Shown here piece by piece: positions 54,364 through 62,330 of a stretch of DNA of 64,000 bases (position 1 is the first letter of the stretch; each line of letters opens with the position of its first letter). This DNA comes from Neisseria zoodegmatis (GTDB lineage Bacteria; Pseudomonadota; Gammaproteobacteria; Burkholderiales; Neisseriaceae). The notes beneath the pieces were generated by a model, which was not told where the DNA came from, did not search any database, and saw only the letters and a program-made list of their open reading frames with translations. The DNA lies in assembly GCF_900187305.1 (NCBI RefSeq), contig NZ_LT906434.1, positions 2,046,001 to 2,110,000 of the forward strand, read 5' to 3'. The translations under genes and the position numbers were made by a program.

Positions 54364-54472
54364 CACTGGCAGCGGTTGCCTTTTCTCCCTTGAGGCAGCC
54401 CAAGACAGTAAGACGTTTTCCCGCAATGTATTGACCATTCATACTTCTCCCTTGGTATGAATGGTTTTTTTT
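54364..54472 (+). ncRNA. Candidate small RNA with two anti-SD loops and a terminator
   Basis: No ORF is present, but the stretch shows sRNA features. The end is a strong rho-independent terminator: ACCATTCATAC (54434-54444) pairs with GTATGAATGGT (54455-54465), then T8. The loop is exactly TTCTCCCTTG (54445-54454). The same ten bases occur at 54383-54392 in the loop of a second possible hairpin, GGTTGCC with GGCAGCC (one wobble). The motif is the complement of CAAGGGAGAA, so it could cover ribosome-binding sites. A TAGAAT -10-like box lies at 54352-54357; no good -35 is seen. Neisserial sRNAs with pyrimidine-rich anti-SD loops are known, but I cannot match this one by name. Confidence 0.7.
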
Positions 54473-54586
54473 GTCTGGATTTTGCGTCTTTTATGCTATG
54501 AAAGAACAACTCTCCAATCATGCCGATATCCTAGAAATATCTTTTTAACATAAAATATTACATACCCTATTCATAAATCCAATAAA

Positions 54587-54620
54587 AAACAGCCGATATG
54601 CTTCTGCATACCGGCTGTTT
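54587..54620 (-). terminator. Rho-independent terminator of ppc
   Basis: AAACAGCCG (54587-54595) pairs with CGGCTGTTT (54612-54620), and the stem extends inward with ATATGC and GCATA. On the minus strand it is followed by TTTATTGG. It lies about 90 bp after the ppc stop, behind a DUS pair. Confidence 0.75.
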
Positions 54621-54642
54621 GCTGTTTTAAAAATGAAATCAA

Positions 54643-54700
54643 AGGCCGTCTGAAAGTGAGCTTTGCGAACTTCGCTAAAAACATTTTCAGACGGCCTTTT
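54643..54700. repeat. Inverted DUS pair enclosing the TTTAGCGAA repeat (reversed)
   Basis: AGGCCGTCTGAAAG and CATTTTCAGACGGCCT enclose GAGCTTTGCGAACTTCGCTA, the reverse complement of the unit at 50511-50564. It sits directly after ppc. Confidence 0.75.
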
Positions 54701-54704
54701 AAGT

Positions 54705-57407
54705 TTAGCCCGTGTTACGCAATCCCTGTGCCACGCCGTTAATGGTCAGGTGCACCATTTGCAGCAGGTGGGCATTTTCAGGGTCTTGGCGCAAGCGTTT
54801 GAGCAAAGCTATCTGCAAGCCGCCCAGTGCGTTGAGATAGGGAATCCTCAAGGCCAGCGAGCGGGCGAGGCTGCGGTTGTCGCTAAGCAGCTCTTCGGTT
54901 TGCAGAATATCCATGAGTGCTTGGCGGCTCTTGAGGTATTCTTGCTTGATCATGGCGAAAATCTCGGCGGCTCGTTCGGGCGACCGGCTCAAACCTGCGT
55001 AGTTTTCGGCCAGCGTCAAATCGGTTTTTGCCATTACCTGCTCCATATTCGACAGCATGGTTTGGAAAAACGGATTGTTTTGCGCATGCTGCTGCAAGTC
55101 TTTCAGACGGCCTGAATCGGCTTGGCACAATTCTTCCACCGCGCTGCCGAAGCCGTACCACGCAGGCAGCATCAGGCGGTTTTGCGTCCATGAAAACACC
55201 CACGGAATCGCACGCAAATCTTGAATGCGTGCCAATGTTTTGCGGCTGGCTGGGCGGCTGCCCAAGTTGAGGGTGGCAATCTCTTGAATCGGGCTGGTTT
55301 GCAGGAAGTAGTCGATAAAGCCGTCGCAGGTAATCAGGGCGCGGTAGTGTTTGAAGGCGCTGTCGGACAATGCCTGCATCAGTGTGCTGTCGGGGTCTTG
55401 GTGTTGCGGCAGCAGGCTGGCTTCAAGCGTGGCGGCAACCAGTGTTTCCAAGTTGCGGTGCGCGTTGCCGGCATCGGCATATTTGGCGGTAATCACTTCG
55501 CCCTGCTCGGTAATGCGGATTTGTCCGGCCACGCTGCCTTCGGGCTGCGCCAATATGGCTTGGTAAGACGGGCCGCCGCCACGACCGACGCTGCCGCCGC
55601 GACCGTGAAACAGGCGCATTCTGATGCCATGCCGTCTGAAAAGTTCTACCAAGCCTTGTTCTGCCTGATACAAGCCCCACGAGCTGGTTACATAACCGCC
55701 GTCTTTATTGCTGTCGGAATAGCCGAGCATGATTTCCTGCGTGTTGTCGCGGCTGGCCAGCAAATCGCGGTACCACGGCAGGTTAAAAAGAGTGTCCATC
55801 ACGGAACAGGCGTTTTCGAGTGCTTCGATGGTTTCAAACAGCGGCACGATGTTGATACGGCTCACGGGCTTGCCGTTTTCCAACACCAGCAGGCCGGTTT
55901 CCTGTAACAAAACGGCTAAGGCCAACAGGTCGCTGGGCTGTTCGCAGTTGGAAATGATGCTTTGGTTGATGGCTTTTTCGCCCAGCTCGTCTTTCACTTT
56001 ACGCGCTTCGTGGAAAATCGCCAGCTCGTGCTGCGTGTGTTCGCTGTAATCAATATAAGGGTTGTACAGCGGGCGCTGGTTGCTTAGCTCGCGCAGCAAA
56101 ACGGCTTGTTTTTCCTGCTCCGTCAGGCTGTCGTAATCTTCCAAACCTGCATGGCGGAAAAGTTCTGCCACCACTTCGGCATGCTTGGCAGCATGTTGGC
56201 GCAAATCGAGCGGCATCATGTAAAAGCCGAACACGGAAGCGGCGCGGATGATGTCGGCCAAACGCGCATCGGCCAGCATGGCGCTGCCGTTATCGCGCAA
56301 AGACCGCTGCATGGCTTTCAAGTCGGCAATAAATGCTTCAGCGTTTGGATAAGGTTCGCCCAAACCGAATTTGCAACCCAAAGTCAGGCCGATTTCATGC
56401 CCGCGGGCAATCAGGCGCGACATGATGTAGGCAATGGCGCGGCGGTAAGGCTCTTCTTCGCGGGCGATTTCGGTATCGGGCGACACGGCGGCCAGCGCCA
56501 GCACTTCTTCGCTCACGTTCACACGCCGTGTCGACAGCGGCAAATCGTGATACAGCTCGGCCAATTGGCGGCGGTAATAGTGGAATACGGTGTCGGCATG
56601 CTGCCTAAAGGCATGGCGCAAGGTTTCGGCGGATACGAAAGGATTGCCGTCGCGGTCGCCGCCTATCCAGCCGCCGATTTGCAGAATGTCGGGGATGCGG
56701 ATATCGGGATAGGTCGTCTGAAATTCTTTTTCGATGCTGCGGTACAGTTTGGGCAGGGCTTGGAAAAAACTCAACGGGAAAATAGAAACGCCGTTGTTGA
56801 TCTCGTTTTTAACGGTAACTTTGAAATGGCGGGTTTCACTGGTTTGCCACAAAGCGAGCAAGGTGGCATCGACTTCGCGTTGCAATTCCGTGCGTTCTTC
56901 ATCGCTGTTGCAACGCTCGTATTGCGGCAGTAAGGCACGGATGCGGCGGTGGAAATTCAAAGTCGCCTGACGCTGCACTTCGGTAGGATGTGCCGTCAAC
57001 ACGGCGGCAATGTGGGTATGGTCGAGCTGGTTTTGCACGGCTGCGGCGTCCACTCCGTGTGCTTTGAGTTTGCGCACCGTATCGGCCACGCTGCCCGACG
57101 CGGCGGAGCTGCCGGCGTGTTCGTGCGCCAAACGGCGGCGTTCGTGATGCACATCTTCGGCGATATTCAACATCTGCGAAAACAACCCGCATGCCAGAAT
57201 CAGGTTTTGGGTTTGGCGCTCATTCAACTTGGGCAGCACTTCTTCAATTACCGCGCTGCTGTCGTCTGAATCGGCCAGTTTTTTAATCGTGTTCAGCACG
57301 ATTTCCGTGGTTTCGTTGTGCAGAAGTTTAAACAGCGATTGCGTTAAAAACTCCGCATCGGCTGCTAAGGGTTCGTCTTTCGGATTGCTGAGAATGTGAA
57401 GCCGCAT
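54705..57407 (-). CDS. ppc: Phosphoenolpyruvate carboxylase
   Basis: Ppc carboxylates PEP with bicarbonate to oxaloacetate, refilling the TCA cycle. The 900-residue protein has the catalytic His motif [12 protein letters not shown] at about 137-148, the Arg/Gly loop [19 protein letters not shown], and [39 protein letters not shown] and the closing [14 protein letters not shown] are also typical. Length is close to the 883 of E. coli Ppc. A variant DUS lies inside the gene (56711-56722). It forms its own unit, with a DUS pair and a terminator downstream. Confidence 0.97.
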   Translation of the reverse strand: MRLHILSNPKDEPLAADAEFLTQSLFKLLHNETTEIVLNTIKKLADSDDSSAVIEEVLPKLNERQTQNLILACGLFSQMLNIAEDVHHERRRLAHEHAGSSAASGSVADTVRKLKAHGVDAAAVQNQLDHTHIAAVLTAHPTEVQRQATLNFHRRIRALLPQYERCNSDEERTELQREVDATLLALWQTSETRHFKVTVKNEINNGVSIFPLSFFQALPKLYRSIEKEFQTTYPDIRIPDILQIGGWIGGDRDGNPFVSAETLRHAFRQHADTVFHYYRRQLAELYHDLPLSTRRVNVSEEVLALAAVSPDTEIAREEEPYRRAIAYIMSRLIARGHEIGLTLGCKFGLGEPYPNAEAFIADLKAMQRSLRDNGSAMLADARLADIIRAASVFGFYMMPLDLRQHAAKHAEVVAELFRHAGLEDYDSLTEQEKQAVLLRELSNQRPLYNPYIDYSEHTQHELAIFHEARKVKDELGEKAINQSIISNCEQPSDLLALAVLLQETGLLVLENGKPVSRINIVPLFETIEALENACSVMDTLFNLPWYRDLLASRDNTQEIMLGYSDSNKDGGYVTSSWGLYQAEQGLVELFRRHGIRMRLFHGRGGSVGRGGGPSYQAILAQPEGSVAGQIRITEQGEVITAKYADAGNAHRNLETLVAATLEASLLPQHQDPDSTLMQALSDSAFKHYRALITCDGFIDYFLQTSPIQEIATLNLGSRPASRKTLARIQDLRAIPWVFSWTQNRLMLPAWYGFGSAVEELCQADSGRLKDLQQHAQNNPFFQTMLSNMEQVMAKTDLTLAENYAGLSRSPERAAEIFAMIKQEYLKSRQALMDILQTEELLSDNRSLARSLALRIPYLNALGGLQIALLKRLRQDPENAHLLQMVHLTINGVAQGLRNTG
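56711..56722 (+). repeat. Variant DUS inside ppc
   Basis: AGGTCGTCTGAA, the same one-base variant of AG-DUS as in gcvP. It is on the plus strand, antisense to ppc. Confidence 0.85.
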
Positions 57408-57786
57408 GGTCTTTCTTTCGTAACATTAACGGTGCGGGGATTGTATAGCAAGGTTTGCGAAGAAACCATCATTGTCGGCAATCCGGCCTGAATCGGCTTG
57501 ATTTGAATCCGAATATTCGAGGTTCAAAAAATCAAAATAGATATAAAATATGCCGTAAAGCAAACGCCCTAATACTGCCGTTTATGCACTGTGGCATCGC
57601 CCGACATCTTTTTGAGCAATATAGACATTACCATAGTCGGCACAGTAAAAATCACTTAAAATAGCAGCCATGCCACCGTAGTTTTCAGACGGCCTGCTTT
57701 TATCTGTATGACAAGTAGCAATATGTTGATTTACACAACGGCAGAGCCGCTTTATTTTTTATTTCAAGCACATTCAGGAAACGATC
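57408..57786. other. 379-bp spacer between ppc and moaC
   Basis: No supportable gene is present. A single DUS lies at about 57683-57694 and an AT-rich stretch at 57535-57560. Possible promoter-like sequence (TTGAGCAATATAGACATTACC, then CTTAAAATAGC) lies about 120-170 bp before moaC, but no pair with proper spacing is convincing. Confidence 0.4.
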
Positions 57787-58287
57787 ATGATCGACTTAAC
57801 CCACTTCAACGAAAACAACGAAGCCCACATGGTAGATATCGGCGAAAAAGCGCCCACCAAACGCGTTGCCAAAGCCAGCGGCTACATCAACATGAGCCGC
57901 GAAGCCATCCAGCTGATTGCCAACGGCGCCGCCAACAAAGGCGACGTTTTGGGCATCGCCCGCGTAGCAGGCATACAGGCTTCCAAACAAACCGGCTTTC
58001 TGATTCCTTTGTGCCATCCCGTCGCCCTGACCCATGTGCGCATCGACTTCGATGTCGACCTCCAACTGGCCCGCGTGAAAACCACCGTAACCGCCAGCAC
58101 CGAAGGTAAAACCGGCGTGGAAATGGAAGCCTTAACGGCGGTTAACATTTCCCTGCTCACCATTTACGACATGCTCAAAGCCGTAGATAAAAGCATGGTT
58201 ATTTCACAAATTCATTTAGAAGAAAAAGCCGGCGGCAAGAGCGGCAATTTCGTTTTCGACAACAACTTAGAAAACCTCAACTATTAA
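57787..58287 (+). CDS. moaC: Cyclic pyranopterin monophosphate synthase MoaC
   Basis: MoaC acts with MoaA in the first step of molybdenum cofactor synthesis. The 166-residue protein begins LTHFNENNEAHMVDIGEKAPTKRVAKASGYINMS, and it has IPLCHPVALTHVRIDFDVD at about 74-92, TGVEMEALTAVNISLLTIYDMLKAVDKSMVI at about 111-141, and EEKAGGKSG. All of these are family blocks. The ATG at 57787 follows AGGAAACGATC. It overlaps no other gene but leads into moeB after 7 bp, so the two are an operon. moaA and moaE are elsewhere. Confidence 0.96.
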   Translation: MIDLTHFNENNEAHMVDIGEKAPTKRVAKASGYINMSREAIQLIANGAANKGDVLGIARVAGIQASKQTGFLIPLCHPVALTHVRIDFDVDLQLARVKTTVTASTEGKTGVEMEALTAVNISLLTIYDMLKAVDKSMVISQIHLEEKAGGKSGNFVFDNNLENLNY

Positions 58288-58294
58288 AACCGAT

Positions 58295-59062
58295 ATGGAC
58301 GACCGCGACCTGCTGCGTTACAGCCGCCACATCCTGCTTGAAGAAATCGGCATCGAAGGCCAGCAAAAACTGCTTAATGCCTCGGCATTGGTGGTCGGCT
58401 GCGGCGGCTTGGGCGCGGCGGTTTTGCCTTATCTGGCCGCCGCCGGCGTGGGGCATTTGATAATAGCCGACCACGACACCATCGACAGCACCAACCTCCA
58501 ACGCCAAATCACCTTCACCGAAGCCGATATCGGTTTAAGCAAAGCCGAAGTGATGGCAGGCCGTCTGAAAAACATCAACAGCCGCATCCGTATCAGCGCG
58601 CTGAACGAACAGCTCACCGAAGAACGGTTAAGAGACTTGATGGCGGGCGTTTCCATTGCAATTGACTGCTGCGACAACTTTGCCACCCGTCAAGCCGTGA
58701 ACCGGGCATCCGTCGCCACCCGCACTCCGTTGGTTTCCGGCGCTGCCGTGCGCTTTGAAGGCCAGCTTGCCGTGTACCGCCCCGACCTCTCCGATTCGCC
58801 CTGCTACGCCTGCCTGTTTGACGGCAACCACGCTGACGACGGCGCTTGCGCCCTATTCGGCGTATTCTCGCCGCTGGTCGGCATCATCGGCACCACTCAA
58901 GCCGGCGAAGCACTGAAAATCTTAGCAGGCATCGGCAAGCAAAGCCACGGCACGCTTTCCGTCTATGACGCTCTGCAAAACGAATGGCAGCAGTTTGAAC
59001 TGGAAAAAAATCCGCACTGCCGCGTCTGCGCTTCAAATCAGCCATCTCAACAACAGCCTTGA
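58295..59062 (+). CDS. moeB: Molybdopterin-synthase adenylyltransferase MoeB (HesA/MoeB/ThiF family)
   Basis: MoeB activates the C-terminus of MoaD with ATP so that it can carry sulphur. The 255-residue protein opens RYSRHILLEEIGIEGQQKLLNASALVVGCGGLGAAVLPYLA; the ATP loop is GCGGLG at residues 35-40. DSTNLQRQ and IDCCDNFATR are conserved. Zinc cysteines are C170/C173 (SPCYAC) and C242/C245 (HCRVC). The close relative ThiF cannot be excluded by sequence alone, but the moaC neighbour favours MoeB. It starts 7 bp after moaC. Confidence 0.9.
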   Translation: MDDRDLLRYSRHILLEEIGIEGQQKLLNASALVVGCGGLGAAVLPYLAAAGVGHLIIADHDTIDSTNLQRQITFTEADIGLSKAEVMAGRLKNINSRIRISALNEQLTEERLRDLMAGVSIAIDCCDNFATRQAVNRASVATRTPLVSGAAVRFEGQLAVYRPDLSDSPCYACLFDGNHADDGACALFGVFSPLVGIIGTTQAGEALKILAGIGKQSHGTLSVYDALQNEWQQFELEKNPHCRVCASNQPSQQQP

Positions 59063-59074
59063 GTCAATCAGGGC

Positions 59075-59217
59075 GAGACCTTTGCAAAACTCCCAGATGT
59101 CGATGCAGTTCAAGGCGTAGCAGCACAGCGAGTGCAGACATATCATACAGATAAGCAAACGAGCGGGCAGCGCACAACGCAGAAATGCGCCGCAGATGGG
59201 GGTTTTGCAAAGGTCTC
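59075..59217. mobile_element. 143-bp MITE-like element with IS5-type ends
   Basis: GAGACCTTTGCAAAAC at 59075-59090 is the exact reverse complement of 59202-59217. These 16-bp ends resemble those of neisserial IS5/IS1106-like elements. The 143 bp between and including the ends hold no transposase, so this is an internal deletion or a miniature element moved in trans. It follows moeB directly. No target duplication can be seen with confidence. Confidence 0.75.
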
Positions 59218-59234
59218 AGGCCGTCTGAAAACAA

Positions 59235-59263
59235 CAAAGCCCGGAAATATATTCCGGGCTTTG
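59235..59263 (-). terminator. Rho-independent terminator of the OmpA-like gene
   Basis: CAAAGCCCGGAA (59235-59246) and TTCCGGGCTTTG (59252-59263) form a perfect 12-bp stem. On the minus strand the stem is followed by TTGTTTTC. Confidence 0.85.
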
Positions 59264-59301
59264 CCTATTCATGCTGCAACATAAACATTTATCAGCCTAT
59301 A

Positions 59302-59964
59302 TTATTCCAATACCACTTCCACGCGGCGGGCTTCGGCATTGTTACCGCTGCCGGTCGCATTTTCAGGCTTGCGCAATTCGATTTGCGCTTCGGGTACGCC
59401 CAAATGCAGCAGAGCATCACGCACCGCAAACGCACGTTTTTTCGACAGCTCTTCATTCAGCTTTTTGTTGCCGGTCACATCATGGAAGCCCGAAATCACG
59501 GCCTTCTTGCCCTCTTTCGCACCGGCCAGCACATCTTTCAAAGCCTCCTCGGCATTGGCCGCCAAATCAGCCTTGCCCGTAGCAAAATAGAATTTCACCA
59601 CACCGTTTTCCACCACGGCACTTGCACCGTCCGGCACCGCCGAAGCCGTATCGGAAGCAGTCAAAATCTGTTCCGCCGCCGAAACTTGCGGCACAGCCGA
59701 AGCCGACTCAGCAGGCTCGGAAACCGCTGCCACAGGCGCAACATCAACAGCAGAGGCCGTCTGAACTGCATCAGAAACCGCAACCGCATCTTTGGCGACA
59801 ACCGCCTCCGAAGCCGCCACGCCATAACCCGGAGATCCCTCTATTTTGCCGTTCTCCCAACCCCAAACGGCATAAAAAAGAATAGACAACACCGCCAAAG
59901 CAGAAGCACCGCCTGCAATCCACAAACCAATGCGCTGTTCTTTGTGATCATTGTTATCTGACAT
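59302..59964 (-). CDS. OmpA-family protein with an N-terminal membrane anchor
   Basis: This 220-residue protein has a short cytoplasmic N-terminus, a membrane helix (about 14-34, WIAGGASALAVLSILFYAVWGW), and a long Ala/Val/Ser-rich linker (about 45-115). A C-terminal OmpA-like domain follows: VVKFYFATGKADL, VISGFHDVTGNKKLNEELSKKRAFAVRDAL, and AEARRVEVVLE. The Asp and the Arg in the last part are the residues that normally bind peptidoglycan diaminopimelate. The layout suggests an inner-membrane anchored protein that grips the cell wall, but a signal peptide cannot be excluded. The family function is structural. Confidence 0.8.
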   Translation of the reverse strand: MSDNNDHKEQRIGLWIAGGASALAVLSILFYAVWGWENGKIEGSPGYGVAASEAVVAKDAVAVSDAVQTASAVDVAPVAAVSEPAESASAVPQVSAAEQILTASDTASAVPDGASAVVENGVVKFYFATGKADLAANAEEALKDVLAGAKEGKKAVISGFHDVTGNKKLNEELSKKRAFAVRDALLHLGVPEAQIELRKPENATGSGNNAEARRVEVVLE

Positions 59965-60229
59965 TTTTATTTTCCTTTGAGTAGATGAAATACGGACGAA
60001 TTATACTCAAAAAACCGCCCCAAGAAACCACTCACGCTACACAAAATAAAATTTAACACACAGAATTATCAGAACTTTTTACCCAAAATAAATATAAAAT
60101 CACTTCCATACCCCATCATCACACCGCCACCGGCATGTCCGCAACAAAGCCATCCAAGCCTACCCAAAATCCCCCCGAAACAGTAAAATGCACACTTTTA
60201 TATTTCCACACAATTATAAGAAGTCCACC

Positions 60230-61135
60230 ATGCTGACCTTCCAACAAATCATCTTCAAACTACAAAATTTCTGGGCCGAACGTGGCTGCACCGTTTTACA
60301 ACCCTTCGATATGGAAGTCGGCGCCGGCACCAGCCACCCCGCCACCTGCCTGCGCGCATTAGGCCCCGAGCCGTGGTATGCCGCTTACGTACAACCCAGC
60401 CGCCGCCCCAAAGACGGCCGCTACGGCGACAACCCCAACCGCCTGCAACACTATTACCAATTTCAGGTGGCCTTAAAACCCGCCCCGGCCGACATTCAAG
60501 AACAATACCTTGATTCACTGCGCGAACTCGGCATCGACCCTCAAGTTCACGATATCCGCTTTGTCGAAGACGACTGGGAAAACCCCACCCTCGGCGCTTG
60601 GGGTTTGGGCTGGGAAGTATGGCTCAACGGCATGGAAGTGACCCAATTTACCTATTTCCAACAAGTCGGCGGCATCGACTGCACACCCGTTTTAGGAGAA
60701 ATCACCTACGGCATCGAACGTCTCGCCATGTATCTGCAAGGCGTGGAAAACGTATATGACTTGGTTTGGTCCAAAACTCCCGACGGCCAAACCATCACTT
60801 ACGGCGACGTTTACCACCAAAACGAAGTGGAACAATCCACCTACAATTTTGAATACGCCAACGTCGAACTCCTGCTGCAAAACTTCAACAACTTCGAAGT
60901 CGAAGCCAAGCGTTTGCTCGAAGTGGAAGACACCTCGCTGGCACTGCCCGCCTACGAAATGGTACTCAAAGCTGGCCACACTTTTAACCTGCTCGATGCC
61001 CGCGGTGCCATTTCCGTAACCGAACGCGCCACCTACATCGGCCGCATCCGCGCTTTGAGCCGGATTGTGGCACAAAAGTTTGTGGAGAGCCGCGAGAAAT
61101 TGGGTTTTCCGTTGATTAAGGATAAAACAGCGTAA
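60230..61135 (+). CDS. glyQ: Glycine-tRNA ligase alpha subunit
   Basis: GlyQ is the catalytic subunit of the alpha2-beta2 type bacterial glycyl-tRNA synthetase. The ATG at 60230 gives 301 residues, beginning [72 protein letters not shown] is motif 2-like and [27 protein letters not shown] is motif 3-like. Length is normal. The frame is open from 60188 without support. In most bacteria glyS follows directly; here a 347-residue gene intervenes. Confidence 0.97.
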   Translation: MLTFQQIIFKLQNFWAERGCTVLQPFDMEVGAGTSHPATCLRALGPEPWYAAYVQPSRRPKDGRYGDNPNRLQHYYQFQVALKPAPADIQEQYLDSLRELGIDPQVHDIRFVEDDWENPTLGAWGLGWEVWLNGMEVTQFTYFQQVGGIDCTPVLGEITYGIERLAMYLQGVENVYDLVWSKTPDGQTITYGDVYHQNEVEQSTYNFEYANVELLLQNFNNFEVEAKRLLEVEDTSLALPAYEMVLKAGHTFNLLDARGAISVTERATYIGRIRALSRIVAQKFVESREKLGFPLIKDKTA

Positions 61136-61181
61136 GTTTTAGCTAGGCTTCTTGCGGCATTAACAGTGCGGCACTTTTCCC

Positions 61182-62225
61182 ATGATACCATTCACGTTTC
61201 ATCCTTTAGTGGTGTTGATATTACTTGTATGTCACTTTGCCATACTAGTTTTATTGGTATGGATAGTACTGCTGACAATATCAAGCCGTGTACGCGCTAA
61301 CCTGAAAAAAAATGGGTTATGGAGCTTATTGGCAGCAGTTCTTTTATTAACTGTAGCTTCACCACTAATTTATATGTATGTAAACGACTTGATAACGAGC
61401 GCCGTTGAAGAAGCCAAATACAAAACCGTACTGAAAAAAGCTACTACCATTGGGGATCTTACTTTACCAGTTGGTACGCAACTGGAACTGCCCAACAGCT
61501 ACTTAATCGATGAAAAATGGTTGAAGCCTGAATATTTTGAGAAAGCTAATTTCAAAAAACCCGTGCTATGGAGAGGTCTATCTATTACCTCAATGCGCCG
61601 TTATTTACATACTCAGCAAGATAATTTTCCGGAATCATATAAAGTCACCCGTATTACATGGGGAGACTCTCTCGAAACCGTATTAGATAAACCCCATAAC
61701 ATCCAAGGCTTTTATTGCAAAGAAAAAGTAGAATGGAGGCTCTTACATTCCAACGATGATGAAAATAATTCGGACTACCATGATTATGATGCAGCTGGAA
61801 ACGGACCAGCTTATCGCGTAACAAGCTGCTTCTCTGCCGGTCAACGTATTACTGACTCTATGAACCACATTCACATCCGAATTCCGAAAAACAGCTATAT
61901 TTCTCAAAGACGTTGGATAAACAAACAGCTTCCCAAGGGATATCATGATTTATGGGTTATTAATGATGACAAAACCATAAGCACTAATCTATTTGAACTA
62001 TCAAATGCCTATTTTGATTTACACTTAAATAATCATACTTTGATTGGTCTATATGGTGAAATAACCGAAATCAATACTACATGCCCGTTGGAAATTGGCG
62101 ACTATATTCAATGGGAACACAGCAATCCTAACGTGCTTCAGGTTCACAGCAACCGCAATTTAAATCGACAACAATGTGGACAGCTTACTATTGAAACGGT
62201 CGCCATTAATGAAACTGCTGGTTAA
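61182..62225 (+). CDS. AT-rich membrane-anchored protein of unknown function between glyQ and glyS
   Basis: The 347-residue product has two N-terminal membrane helices (VLILLVCHFAILVLLVWIVLLTI and SLLAAVLLLTVASPLIYMYV, up to about residue 65) and a large domain, probably in the periplasm. That domain contains paired cysteines (GFYCKEK, VTSCFSAG, TTCPLEIG, QQCGQLT) that could form disulphides. Its base composition and codon use are clearly more AT-rich than glyQ and glyS, and it contains no DUS. That suggests recent transfer or weak selection. No family is recognised. A gene at this position also exists in some other neisseriae, I believe. Confidence 0.7.
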   Translation: MIPFTFHPLVVLILLVCHFAILVLLVWIVLLTISSRVRANLKKNGLWSLLAAVLLLTVASPLIYMYVNDLITSAVEEAKYKTVLKKATTIGDLTLPVGTQLELPNSYLIDEKWLKPEYFEKANFKKPVLWRGLSITSMRRYLHTQQDNFPESYKVTRITWGDSLETVLDKPHNIQGFYCKEKVEWRLLHSNDDENNSDYHDYDAAGNGPAYRVTSCFSAGQRITDSMNHIHIRIPKNSYISQRRWINKQLPKGYHDLWVINDDKTISTNLFELSNAYFDLHLNNHTLIGLYGEITEINTTCPLEIGDYIQWEHSNPNVLQVHSNRNLNRQQCGQLTIETVAINETAG

Positions 62226-62330
62226 TTAAATTGCTTTTGGATTTAATGACAACAATGCAGAAAATTACATTTAGAAAGCTATTTCAAACAATCTGAAATG
62301 CACTTTATATAAAGAAAGTACCAAATCAAG

